64,000 bases of DNA from Dactylococcopsis salina PCC 8305. Lineage in GTDB: Bacteria > Cyanobacteriota > Cyanobacteriia > Cyanobacteriales > Rubidibacteraceae. The notes under the pieces are model-generated. The model was not told the DNA's origin. It did no database searches and saw nothing but the letters and a program-made list of their open reading frames with translations. Positions 38,186 to 47,121 of this stretch are shown piece by piece (the stretch's first letter is position 1; each line of letters starts with the position of its first letter). The DNA is taken from contig NC_019780.1 of NCBI RefSeq assembly GCF_000317615.1, positions 2,439,840 to 2,503,839 of the forward strand, in the 5' to 3' direction. The position numbers and the translations under genes were made by a program.

Positions 38186-39061
38186 ATGGTTTCCTCTCGC
38201 GGTCATCTCCTCACAGAACAAAATAATCCCAATAGTCTGAATCTAGACCAATTATCTAGCCTAGAAATTGTTGAACTGTTTAATCGGGAGGATGCTAACA
38301 CTCTTCAAGCGATCAATAATGCCCGTGAACAAATCGCAGCCGCCATTGATCTTACTAGCGTAGCCCTGAAACAGGGAGGACGATTATTTTATGTTGGTGC
38401 GGGTACCAGTGGGCGTTTAGGAGTGTTAGATGCGGCGGAATGTCCTCCCACCTTCTGCACGCCGCCGAGTTTGGTACAGGGGATTATAGCAGGGGGAGAA
38501 AGAGCATTAGTAGAAAGTTCGGAAGGGTTGGAAGATCGTCGAGAAGATGGCGCGAGGGCGATCGCGGAACGGGGAGTTAATCACAAGGATGTTGTTTGTG
38601 GGATTACTGCTGGTGGCACAACTCCTTATGTTCACGGGGCTTTAGAGGCGGCGCAAAATCAAGCTGCGAAAACCATTTTTCTCGCTTGTGTCTCGGAAAA
38701 GGAAGTCAGTGTGAATGTCGATGTGGAGATTCGGCTGTTGGTGGGTGCAGAAGTGTTGGCTGGTTCAACTCGTTTGAAAGCGGGAACGGCGACGAAAATG
38801 GCGTTGAATATCTTGTCAACGGGGGTGATGGTGAAGTTGGGGAAGGTGTATGGGAATCGGATGATAGATGTTGCTGTAACTAATCAAAAATTGCGCGATC
38901 GCGCCCTTCGCATTCTTCAAGACTTAACTCCCCTCTCCCGTGAAGAAGCCTCGATTTTGCTGGAAAAAAGCGGCAATCGGGTCAAAGTGGCACTACTGAT
39001 GCAATGGAAAGGATTAAGCGCCACAGAAGCAGAAGCGGTGATTAATGATCAATCAGAATGA
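38186..39061 (+). CDS. murQ: N-acetylmuramic acid 6-phosphate etherase
   Basis: 291 residues. SIS domain with the phosphosugar loop YVGAGTSGRLGVLDAAECPP TF, the catalytic Glu region VESSEGLEDRREDGARAI, and GSTRLKAGTATKMALNILST. It removes D-lactate from MurNAc-6-P to give GlcNAc-6-P during peptidoglycan recycling or reuse of anhydro-MurNAc. No AnmK or transporter is nearby. Operon with DUF3110. Full length and intact. Confidence 0.94.
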   Translation: MVSSRGHLLTEQNNPNSLNLDQLSSLEIVELFNREDANTLQAINNAREQIAAAIDLTSVALKQGGRLFYVGAGTSGRLGVLDAAECPPTFCTPPSLVQGIIAGGERALVESSEGLEDRREDGARAIAERGVNHKDVVCGITAGGTTPYVHGALEAAQNQAAKTIFLACVSEKEVSVNVDVEIRLLVGAEVLAGSTRLKAGTATKMALNILSTGVMVKLGKVYGNRMIDVAVTNQKLRDRALRILQDLTPLSREEASILLEKSGNRVKVALLMQWKGLSATEAEAVINDQSE

Positions 39062-39405
39062 TCCCCCTAACTCCCCTTAAATTTACAGCGATTCAGTCAT
39101 TCATCCATCCGTTTCAAACGGATGGATGAATGACAAGGGAGGACTTTAGTCCTCTGTGTCTGCTAGAATAGAGCAAGCCCAAAGATGGTGAAAAACCCGT
39201 CAGGCTTATTAAAAAAAGTAGAGATACAGCTAGACTTTTGTTTAGCCAAGGTCTTTAGGGCATATTGAACGGGCGCACTCCTTCGGGAGACTCCTTTCTA
39301 ACACTCGATTTGTGATTTTAATCCATTGAGTTGTTTCGATTGGAATCCACGCGATTTTAATCCGTGGAGAGTTCAAACCAATTTAAAAAGTAGATATTAC
39401 ATCTT
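39062..39405. other. Hairpin-rich gap after murQ, possibly a relic of an IS605-type right end
   Basis: It contains a 19-bp perfect stem (39096-39134), a second hairpin GAGGACTTTAGTCCTC just after, a CTCCTTCGGGAG hairpin (about 39281-39292), and the motif GGAATCCACGCGATTTTAAT CCGTGG. Cyanobacterial IS200/IS605 (TnpB) elements often end with sequences of this style, so a relic is suspected. No transposase is left and no coding frame is convincing. Confidence 0.35.
39096..39134. repeat. 19-bp perfect inverted repeat
   Basis: GTCATTCATCCATCCGTTT, one C, then the exact reverse complement. As RNA it would form a very stable hairpin 35 bp after the murQ stop, possibly a terminator though no T run follows. 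Confidence 0.85.
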
Positions 39406-39430
39406 GTAGGGTTTGCCTTGCCCACCCTAC
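39379..39430. repeat. Dispersed repeat with 25-bp GTAGGGT...ACCCTAC core
   Basis: ACCAATTTAAAAAGTAGATA-TTACATCTT followed by a 25-bp core (39406-39430). The copy at 63218-63271 has the same 29-bp flank in the same orientation but the core reverse-complemented. It directly abuts the large tandem array. Confidence 0.8.
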
Positions 39431-39435
39431 TACTT

Positions 39436-41068
39436 GATTGGTTATTTGGTATTTGTTATTTGTTATTTGTTATTTGTTATTTGTTATTTGGTGTTGGCGA
39501 AAAAGGTATCGTGGAATGGGAATGATGCTTTATTCAACATGAGGATTCATTTGCATACCATATTTTCTAGATTTTGCCCACTGTTTTCACTTATGGTAAG
39601 TCTTCAGGATTTCCTTAAATTCTGATGCTCGATCGAGGCTTGTCAATACGGGGAGGGGGGATATTAGGAACGAGTTTTCTTGCTTTCAGGGGCGTGTTTT
39701 AAAATTGGCAACACTTCCCATTATCTAGAAATACTTTATCAGAAGACTCGATCGAGCGCAACCCTTGAAAAAAAATTTCGCCCTTTTCTGGCTTCTCTTG
39801 ATTGGTTATTTGGTATTTGTTATTTGTTATTTGTTATTTGTTATTTGTTATTTGTTATTTGGTGTTGGCGAAAAAGGTATCGTGGAATGGGAATGATGCT
39901 TTATTCAACATGAGGATTCATTTGCATACCATATTTTCTAGATTTTGCCCACTGTTTTCACTTATGGTAAGTCTTCAGGATTTCCTTAAATTCTGATGCT
40001 CGATCGAGGCTTGTCAATACGGGGAGGGGGGATATCAGGAACGAGTTTTCTTGCTTTCAGGGGCGTTTTCTAAAATTGGCAACACTTCCCATTATATAGA
40101 AATACTTTATCAGGAAACTCGATCGAGCGCAACCCTTGAAAAAAAATTTCGCCCTTTTCTGGCTTCTCTTGATTGGTTATTTGTTATTTGTTATTTGTTA
40201 TTTGGTATTTGTTATTTGTTATTTGGTGTTGGCGAAAAAGGTATCGTGGAATGGGAATGATGCTTTATTCAACATGAGGATTCATTTGCATACCATATTT
40301 TCTAGATTTTGCCCACTGTTTTCACTTATGGTAAGTCTTCAGGATTTCCTTAAATTCTGATGCTCGATCGAGGCTTGTCAATACGGGGAGGGGGGATATC
40401 AGGAACGAGTTTTCTTGCTTTCAGGGGCGTTTTCTAAAATTGGCAACACTTCCCATTATATAGAAATACTTTATCAGGAAACTCGATCGAGCGCAACCCT
40501 TGAAAAAAAATTTCGCCCTTTTCTGGCTTCTCTTGATTGGTTATTTGTTATTTGGTATTTGTTATTTGTTATTTGGTGTTGGCGAAAAAGGTATCGTGGA
40601 ATGGGAATGATGCTTTATTCAACATGAGGATTCATTTGCATACCATATTTTCTAGATTTTGCCCACTGTTTTCACTTATGGTAAGTCTTCAGGATTTCCT
40701 TAAATTCTGATGCTCGATCGAGGCTTGTCAATACGGGGAGGGGGGATATCAGGAACGAGTTTTCTTGCTTTCAGGGGCGTTTTTTAAAATTGGCAACACT
40801 TCCCATTATATAGAAATACTTTATCAGGAAACTCGATCGAGCGCAACCCTTGAAAAAAAATTTCGCCCTTTTCTGGCTTCTCTTGATTGGTTATTTGTTA
40901 TTTGTTATTTGGTATTGGCAAAAAAGGTATTGTGGAATGGAAATGATGCTTTATTCAACCTTGAACTCTGCTTGCATACCATATTTTCAGAGTTTTGCCT
41001 ACGGTTAATGATTTTTTTGTCGTCAGCTTAATCTAACTTAATGTTCATTTCGACCCCTAACCAGAGAA
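39436..41068 (+). repeat. Nested tandem array: 315-bp frame plus (TTATTTG)n heptamer tract, five tracts
   Basis: The landmark AACATGAGG recurs at spacings of 371, 364 and 350 bp, with a degenerate last step of 336. The differences are multiples of 7, explained by heptamer tracts of 7, 8, 7, 5 and 3 units (39442-39490, 39806-39861, 40177-40225, 40541-40575, 40891-40911; some units read GTATTTG). Subtracting each tract leaves exactly 315 bp every time. Units are nearly identical. Small frames within it encode LFVICYL-like repeats only because the heptamer is read in three frames; I regard it as non-coding. The right flank 40972-41068 is shared, inverted, with about 60296-60400. Confidence 0.93.
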
Positions 41069-41106
41069 AAAGTAGGTTGGGTGGAGAGATAACGTAACCC
41101 AACCAT

Positions 41107-41640
41107 TCAATTAGTAATAACTGAAGTAATGGCATCTTGAATTTTTTGTAATTTTAAGGGTTTAGTTAGATAGTCATTCATTCCCGCTTCGAGACAACTT
41201 TCTCGATCGCCTGGCATGACATTTGCTGTCATCGCAATGATATAAGATTGACGCGCTGCTTTAAACTGTTGACGAATTTTTGGAGTTGCTTCTAAACCGT
41301 CCATTATGGAGTTTCAATTTTTCGATCGACCACTGCTAAATCAAAATCAATTCCTTCCCCTTGCCATTTTTGCACCTGATTTAAACGATCGGTTTCATAA
41401 ACTTTCATTCCCCAACTTGTGGCATATTGAGTAATAATGGCGCAGTTGGTTGCATCTTGACAATAAATCAAGAGTCTTTTCTCTGTAAACTCAGACTGTT
41501 TTTGATACCAGTTTTGATCGAGTGTCGTAACCGATTGATATTTCCCTTCAAATCAGTGGGAGTATCGGGAAAAATTTGATATGTAAAATAAACATTTCCG
41601 ATAAAATCTAAAAGATGACTCACAGCACCTACACAAATCA
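41107..41640 (-). pseudogene. Remnant of a hybrid sensor histidine kinase/response regulator
   Basis: Minus-strand fragments in different frames. First comes SHLLDFIGNVYFTYQIFPDT PTDLKG, like the end of an ATPase domain. Then a degenerate receiver: EKRLLIYCQDATNCAIITQY, ATSWGMKVYETDRLNQV, EGIDFDLAVVDRKIE. After a stop, the second half of another receiver: MDGLEATPKIRQQFKA, IIAMTANVMPGDRESCLEAG, MNDYLTKPLKLQKIQDAI. The order matches a hybrid kinase with two C-terminal receivers; the N-terminal sensor and HisKA parts are missing. It is broken by at least one frameshift (near 41545) and a stop (near 41306), and replaced upstream by livM on the other strand. Confidence 0.78.
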
Positions 41641-42750
41641 ATGGTAAGTTATTTTGTCTTCCTCACTATATCCACAGGAATTTTTGCCATATTTGCTCTC
41701 GGTTTGAACATCCAGTGGGGTTACACGGGATTGATTAATTTTGGTCATGTTGCCTTTATGACCGTCGGAGCATATACAACAATTTTACTCAGTATGCAGG
41801 GAGTCCCTCTGATTTTGGCAACGATCGCCGGTTCAGTGTTAGCGATGTTACTCGGTTTACTGGTGGGACTTTCTACCCTACGACTACGAGAAGATTATCT
41901 CGCGATCGTGACGATCGGTGTCTCGGAGTTACTCCGTATGATTGCGCTCAATGAAGAATGGCTCACTAGAGGTGCTTATGGTGTTCAACGGTATCCACTC
42001 CCTCTCGGTGAGTTTAACCCCAATTGGTTGAGCAAAGGAACAATGATTTTTATTTTGAGTGCGATCGCTCTGTTTGCAGTGTGGCAATTGCGACAAGGGC
42101 TGCAATCGGAGTTTGAACACCGAAAACAGCAGCGAGGGATTACTCGGTTTCCGCTCGATCTAGGTTTCTGGGGAGTCTTGGCGGTACTTTTAGGAGGGGT
42201 GGTTTACCTGAATGGTGTAATCGCTTTGATTGATTACGATTATAAGTCAGGGTTGATGTTACTGATTTTAATTGTCTTGACGGTTTTCTATGCCATTGTG
42301 GAAAGTCTCGCTCGATCGCCCTGGGGCAGAGTTTTAAAAGCCATTCGAGAAGATGAACAAGTCCCCAGAGCTTTGGGAAAAGATGTATTCTGGTATAAAC
42401 TACAAGCATTCATGCTCGGTGGGGCAATTGCGGGAATTGCTGGCGCTTTTTATGCCTGGCAGTTAACCACAATTTATCCGAGTAACTTCCAACCTCTGAT
42501 TAGCTTCTATGCTTGGACAATTGTTGTCCTCGGCGGTGCTGGAAATAATGCTGGTGTTTTACTTGGCACGGTCATTTTCTGGACTTATGACTCTTTAACT
42601 CGCTTTGTTCTCCCCCAATTAAACTGGATTGATGATGCGCGTTTAGGAGCATTTCGGATTTTAGTAATTGGTTTGATCCTAATGATACTGATGGTATCTC
42701 GTCCTCAAGGTATTCTAGGCAAAAAGGAGGAACTTACTCTTGGTCGATAA
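41641..42750 (+). CDS. Branched-chain/neutral amino-acid ABC transporter permease (LivM type)
   Basis: 369 residues, polytopic. N-terminal FALGLNIQWGYTGLINFGHV AFMTVGAYT is the LivM signature; the coupling loop region is RSPWGRVLKAIREDEQVPRA LGKDVFWYKL, followed by GGAIAGIAGAFYAWQL and TIVVLGGAGNNAGVLLGTVI. A central charged insert (EFEHRKQQRGITRFPLDLG) lies between membrane segments. Likely a subunit of the cyanobacterial N-I neutral amino-acid importer, whose genes are often scattered. No binding protein, LivH or LivF is adjacent. No good Shine-Dalgarno is seen, since the start abuts the kinase relic. It overlaps the ATPase gene by 11 bp. Confidence 0.9.
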   Translation: MVSYFVFLTISTGIFAIFALGLNIQWGYTGLINFGHVAFMTVGAYTTILLSMQGVPLILATIAGSVLAMLLGLLVGLSTLRLREDYLAIVTIGVSELLRMIALNEEWLTRGAYGVQRYPLPLGEFNPNWLSKGTMIFILSAIALFAVWQLRQGLQSEFEHRKQQRGITRFPLDLGFWGVLAVLLGGVVYLNGVIALIDYDYKSGLMLLILIVLTVFYAIVESLARSPWGRVLKAIREDEQVPRALGKDVFWYKLQAFMLGGAIAGIAGAFYAWQLTTIYPSNFQPLISFYAWTIVVLGGAGNNAGVLLGTVIFWTYDSLTRFVLPQLNWIDDARLGAFRILVIGLILMILMVSRPQGILGKKEELTLGR

Positions 42751-43555
42751 TTCTCATTCTTTACAAAAAGGCGCAACGGTGACAGAAGAAACCGCTAATC
42801 TCACGCTCCTTTCCGCTCAAGGCTTAAGTAAAAGTTTTGGTGGAATTCAAGCGGTGAATCAAGTCTCCCTAGAGGTGAAAGCTGGAAGCATCACGGGATT
42901 AATCGGTCCTAATGGTGCGGGAAAAACCACTCTCTTTAATCTTCTGTCCAATTTCATTGTTCCCGACTCAGGAGAGGTTTGGTTTGATGGTCAACCGATT
43001 CAACAGTTACGCGCTCACCAAATCTCCCGACGAGGATTGATTCGCACCTTTCAAGTGGCACGAGTCCTTTCCCGTCTCTCGGTTTTGGAGAATATGCTTT
43101 TGGGAGCGCAACAGCAAACGGGGGAAAATTTGTTCCAAGTATTGCTCAAACCGAAACGAGTGCGACGAGAGGAGAAAAAACAGCGAGAGAGAGCGCTGTC
43201 TCTTTTGGAGTCGGTGGGACTAGCCGCTAAAGCCTATGAATACGCGGGAGCGCTTTCGGGAGGACAACGGAAACTCCTTGAGTTGGCACGAGCGATGATG
43301 ACGAACCCAAAATTGATTCTCCTCGATGAACCCGCCGCTGGCGTGAATCCCACTCTGATTAATCAGATTAGTGACCACGTTTTACGCTGGAATCAAGAGG
43401 GAATTACGTTCCTGATTATCGAACACAACATGGACGTTATTATGTCTCTCTGTCAAACAATTTGCGTTCTCGCAGAAGGCACAAATCTCGCTCATGGCAC
43501 TCCCCAAGAGATTCAAGGAAATTCCCAAGTTTTAGAAGCCTATTTGGGACAGTGA
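42740..43555 (+). CDS. Branched-chain/neutral amino-acid ABC transporter ATP-binding protein (LivG type)
   Basis: 271 residues from a TTG start with a strong AAAAAGGAGG at 42721-42730, inside the end of livM. Walker A GPNGAGKTTLFN, Q-loop region RTFQVARVLSRLSVLENMLL, signature LSGGQRKLLELARA, Walker B LILLDEPAAGVNP, H-loop IIEHNMDVIM. The Ala-Gly-Val-Asn-Pro after Walker B and the C-terminal GTPQEIQGNSQVLEAYLG mark the LivG rather than LivF half. Operon with the LivM gene. Confidence 0.93.
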   Translation: MVDNSHSLQKGATVTEETANLTLLSAQGLSKSFGGIQAVNQVSLEVKAGSITGLIGPNGAGKTTLFNLLSNFIVPDSGEVWFDGQPIQQLRAHQISRRGLIRTFQVARVLSRLSVLENMLLGAQQQTGENLFQVLLKPKRVRREEKKQRERALSLLESVGLAAKAYEYAGALSGGQRKLLELARAMMTNPKLILLDEPAAGVNPTLINQISDHVLRWNQEGITFLIIEHNMDVIMSLCQTICVLAEGTNLAHGTPQEIQGNSQVLEAYLGQ

Positions 43556-44180
43556 TTGATTAAGATGTGCTATGTTGGAAGCATCGATCGCGGAAACCAC
43601 CGACAGCATTTAATTGATTATTTGTCAACCCTTCGTTACAAACTTTATAATTCACCTCGAAAAATTGGTTTAAACTCTTTCCCAAAAACTTGACAAGATT
43701 GAAGCGAAGCCAACGAAGCAATGAGAGTTCGAGGGGTGTATTTTGAGAAAAAGACAGACCATCCCGTGGGATTATCATTTTTGCTATCATACCTGAAAAG
43801 GCGCAATCTCGTCAATATTTTTTCCTTTCGGAAAATGGTTAAGAAACATAAAGTGCGCGGTTTGATATAAAAATCTAATCAGTTTGAGGGATTATATTGG
43901 TTGTGCTAATACAATTTGACAAAGTTATTTGTTGTTTGTTACTCATCACTGGTCACTGGTCACTGGGAATCAAGAAGTGAGAAGAGAGAATTTAGAAGTG
44001 AGTTTAAATGCCTATTTTTCTCTTTTCTCTCTACTCGTTTCTTAATGACTGGTCACTGGTCACTGGGAATCAAGAAGTGAGAAGAGAGAATTTAGAAGTG
44101 AGTTTAAATGCCTATTTTTCTCTTTTCTCTCTACTCGTTTCTTAATGACTGGTCACTGGTCACTGGTCACTGGTCACTGG
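43556..44180. repeat. Intergenic region with a 100-bp tandem duplication and GGTCACT heptamers
   Basis: 43556-43800 is of unknown content. From 43949 the sequence GGTCACTGGTCACTGGGAAT CAAG... through CTTAATGACT is repeated at an exact period of 100 bp (43951 and 44051). It then returns to a five-unit GGTCACT heptamer tract (44151-44185) that reaches the ridA stop. Two TCTCTTTTCTCTCTACTCG stretches form part of each unit. I see no gene. Confidence 0.75.
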
Positions 44181-44573
44181 TCACTGAACGGCTAGGCATT
44201 CCACTTCCACTAACGCTCCTTTCGGTAAACCAGAAACTTCAATACAGGCTCTTGCGGGAGCGGTTTCTGGGTCGAAATAAGAACCATAAACTTCGTTAAC
44301 TGTACTGAAATTGCTTAAATCGGTGAGATAAATCGTTGTCTTCACCACATTTTCCCAGCCTAAGTCAGCTTCGCTTAAAATTGCTTTGATATTCGCCATG
44401 ACTTGTTGGGTTTGGGCAACAATATCTCCGTCTCCGATGAGAGAGCCAGTTTTTGCATCGAGAGCGACTTGTCCAGAGACAAAAATTAATTCTCCAGTTG
44501 CTGCGATCGCTTGATTGTAGGGGCCGACAGGAGCGGCAGCTTGTTCGGTTTTAATAATACGTTTATTGGTCAT
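44181..44573 (-). CDS. ridA: RidA-family enamine/imine deaminase
   Basis: 130 residues, complete. IKTEQAAAPVGPYNQAIAAT GELIFVSGQVALDAKTG, then TTIYLTDLSNFSTVNEVYGS YF and the signature PARACIEVSGLPKGALVEVE, with the Arg that binds the substrate carboxylate and the following Cys and Glu. It hydrolyses reactive 2-aminoacrylate and related enamines produced by PLP enzymes. Cytosolic trimer by family. The stop codon adjoins a heptamer tract. Confidence 0.95.
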   Translation of the reverse strand: MTNKRIIKTEQAAAPVGPYNQAIAATGELIFVSGQVALDAKTGSLIGDGDIVAQTQQVMANIKAILSEADLGWENVVKTTIYLTDLSNFSTVNEVYGSYFDPETAPARACIEVSGLPKGALVEVECLAVQ

Positions 44574-44778
44574 TTTTGATGGTTATTCGTTATTAATAAA
44601 GGTCTATAATTCCCAAAATTAGCGGAAATCTTTAAGGAGTAAGCTATAGCAAGAGTAAACAATTTGTCAATGGTCTTCCCAGAAGAAAACTACCAACCGT
44701 ATAGAGCTTGTCTGGTATGGTTGACTTCTAAGTATTGAAACGGGAAACTAAGAAGAGAATTTCTAAGAGAGGTTTTTC

Positions 44779-46311
44779 GTGGTTGCCATTCCCATTCTGA
44801 CTAATTCAATTCCAGACCAAGAAGTTGTTATTAATACCGACACAACAAGCCTGAATTTATTTGATCATTTTGATGATCCATTTACTACAGGATTAGTGGC
44901 TCGTTTTGAGTTATTTAATCCAGAGAATACTTTTCCTAATGAAGGGGTGACGGAAGTTGTCTTATTTGATCAAGCGGATGAAGGCGCTCCTTTGACGATC
45001 GAAAACTTTACTAATTATGTTGAAGATGGAGATTATGTTAACTCAATTATTCATCGATCGGTTGCCGATTTTGTGATTCAAGGAGGAGGATTTTTTATTG
45101 ATGAATCTCCGAGCATTCTTGCAGTTCCCACTGATGATCCAGTTCAGAATGAGTTTAGCAGTGATCGATCGAATCTGGAAGGAACAATTGCGATGGCGAA
45201 GTTAGGAAATGATCCTGATAGCGCTACCAGTCAATGGTTTTTTAATCTGGGAGATAATTCAGAAAATCTTGATAATCAAAATGGCGGGTTTACTGCTTTT
45301 GGAGAACTTTTATCGGATCAAGATGCAGAAACCGTTAACACAATTGCTGAACTTCCCCCCTTCAATTTGAGTGAACAGTTAGGCGGTGCATTTAATACAG
45401 TTCCCATCAATATTGAAAACCCAGATAATCCGCCACAACTAACAATAGATGATTTTGTTCGTTATGAAAGTATTACGATTTCCCAACAAGAGGAATTAGA
45501 GTTTACAGTTACTAATAATTCTAATCCTGAGTTGGTAGAAGCGGCGATTGAAGAAGGAGAATTAATCCTCAATTATCTTCCTGATCAAACGGGTGAAGCA
45601 GAAATTACGGTACAAGCAACGAATTTAGTGGGAGAAACGGTAGAAGATAGCTTTTCAGTTACAGTAGAAGAAAGCCTTTCTCCACAACCCCAACCCGAAT
45701 TATTGTTTGGTTCTTCTACAGAAAATGACACTGTAGAAGTCACTGATGCAGAAAGTCAGAACTTAATTTTTGTTGGCGCTGGAGAAGATACAATTAATAA
45801 CAGTAGTTCCCCGACAAGTTCCGATCGCTTTTATGGCGGAACTGAGAATGATCAGTTAATTCTTGGTGGTAATGATCGCGCTTTTGGTGGAGAGGGAAAT
45901 GATATTTTAGACGCATCGATCAGTACAGGGAATAATCGGCTGTATGGTGGTATCGGTGATGATGTTTTAGCGGTTAGTCGCAACGATCGAGCATTTGGTG
46001 GAGAGGGAAACGATACTCTATTTTTAACATCAGGTGGTGGTAATATTTTGTTTGGTGGTGCGGGAAATGATACCTTCGTGATTAATTCTCCTAATGCTCC
46101 CCAATCCCTCGACACAATTAATGATTTTAGTCGTGGGGAGGATCAAATTGCTTTTAGTGATGATTTCTCTGATGTGGATTTTGATAGTCTGAGGATTACG
46201 CCTACTGCTAATGGAGAGGATACGCTGGTTGGTTTAGACAATGCTTTAGTTCGTCTCGCAGGTATCCAAGCTGATACTTTGACCGAAGCTGATTTTGATT
46301 TTACGGTCTAA
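44779..46311 (+). CDS. Secreted cyclophilin-type peptidylprolyl isomerase fused to RTX calcium-binding repeats
   Basis: 510 residues from GTG 44779. Residues about 20-225 are a cyclophilin: FTNYVEDGDYVNSIIHRSVA DFVIQGGGFF, EGTIAMAKLGNDPDSATSQW FFNLGD, and GFTAFGELL. A cadherin/Ig-like linker follows (about 235-300, AEITVQATNLVGETVEDSFS VTVEE). RTX nonapeptides of the GGxGND type start near residue 345 (YGGTENDQL, FGGEGNDIL, YGGIGDDVL, FGGEGNDTL, FGGAGNDTF). The C-terminal block DTINDFSRGEDQIAFSDDF is typical of type I secretion substrates. No N-terminal signal peptide, consistent with type I export. Very acidic. Prolyl isomerase activity is plausible because the catalytic Arg (HRSVADFVIQGG) is kept. 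Confidence 0.88.
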   Translation: MVAIPILTNSIPDQEVVINTDTTSLNLFDHFDDPFTTGLVARFELFNPENTFPNEGVTEVVLFDQADEGAPLTIENFTNYVEDGDYVNSIIHRSVADFVIQGGGFFIDESPSILAVPTDDPVQNEFSSDRSNLEGTIAMAKLGNDPDSATSQWFFNLGDNSENLDNQNGGFTAFGELLSDQDAETVNTIAELPPFNLSEQLGGAFNTVPINIENPDNPPQLTIDDFVRYESITISQQEELEFTVTNNSNPELVEAAIEEGELILNYLPDQTGEAEITVQATNLVGETVEDSFSVTVEESLSPQPQPELLFGSSTENDTVEVTDAESQNLIFVGAGEDTINNSSSPTSSDRFYGGTENDQLILGGNDRAFGGEGNDILDASISTGNNRLYGGIGDDVLAVSRNDRAFGGEGNDTLFLTSGGGNILFGGAGNDTFVINSPNAPQSLDTINDFSRGEDQIAFSDDFSDVDFDSLRITPTANGEDTLVGLDNALVRLAGIQADTLTEADFDFTV

Positions 46312-46404
46312 TTGATACCGATGCTTAAGGGTGGGCAGTGCCCACCCTACTCCACTACTCCACTAATTGGTGTTGGGTTTCGTAAACTCCACAAGGGCCT
46401 ACTT

Positions 46405-46980
46405 TTATTTTGATTTATTTTCTAGTTTCCAAATCAAACTGGAAACAAAATTCGTAATAATGTGGGCGACAATGGGAATCAATAAATTACCAGTGATAAT
46501 CATCATTGTTCCTAAAATTATCCCCACTGCTGTCGCCCATAAACCATAGGGCCATTGTTGAATCCCACCGAGATGAAGCACCCCGAATAATAAACTCGAT
46601 ACAATGACAGCAACCATTCCCGAACCCAATGCTGGAATCATTACGCCACGAAACAAAAGTTCTTCGCTTAACCCTGGCAAAAGTCCTAACCAAACTGTAT
46701 CAGGAATCGCTAATGGCTTTAAAACTAATTCTAAATAATACTGTGCGCTGCGTTGATAAGCGGGCCAAATTTTGTAAATGCCACTGCTGGTTAAAATGAT
46801 TAATCCTGCTATTCCCAAACCGATTAAAATTGCTTCTAAACTAAAGGCGATGGGAAACAAAGACACTGATCCTAAATACTGCCATGCTTTCGCCACAATT
46901 AACAATAAAATCGCTGTCACTCCCATTACAGTAAGGACTTGCGGACGAGTCAAGGGTTCAAATTCAAAGTTGTTTGTCAT
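46405..46980 (-). CDS. CPBP-family intramembrane metalloprotease
   Basis: 191 residues with about five membrane segments. The motifs are EELLFRG (E107, E108, R111), LFGVLHLG (H136) and VAHIITNF (H173), the family's glutamate/histidine catalytic set. Related to the Rce1-type glutamic proteases; substrates are unknown. The tail (WKLENKSK) is basic. It is monocistronic. The upstream gap to ruvA carries GGGGAGATGGGGGAGATGGG nonamer-type runs. Confidence 0.87.
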   Translation of the reverse strand: MTNNFEFEPLTRPQVLTVMGVTAILLLIVAKAWQYLGSVSLFPIAFSLEAILIGLGIAGLIILTSSGIYKIWPAYQRSAQYYLELVLKPLAIPDTVWLGLLPGLSEELLFRGVMIPALGSGMVAVIVSSLLFGVLHLGGIQQWPYGLWATAVGIILGTMMIITGNLLIPIVAHIITNFVSSLIWKLENKSK

Positions 46981-47121
46981 TGGTTATTTATTATTATCGC
47001 GCCTGTGCAATAATTGTATATTGTCCCTTGAATCCCATAGTGTTAGACGATCGACTTGCGATCAGCACGGGGAGATGGGGGAGATGGGAGCCCAATCCAT
47101 AAGACTTGGCTTTCATATGAA

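Noticed and set aside
39413-41031. Five to seven small reading frames (60-90 codons) in the tandem array with LFVICYL repeats
   Set aside because: They arise from the heptamer being open in all frames. The frame after each tract changes with heptamer number, none has a ribosome site, and the unit is shared with a decayed copy elsewhere.
43560-43790. 76-codon frame on the minus strand after livG
   Set aside because: No family recognised, no ribosome site, and the opposite strand is equally open. It could be a gene remnant but I cannot support it.
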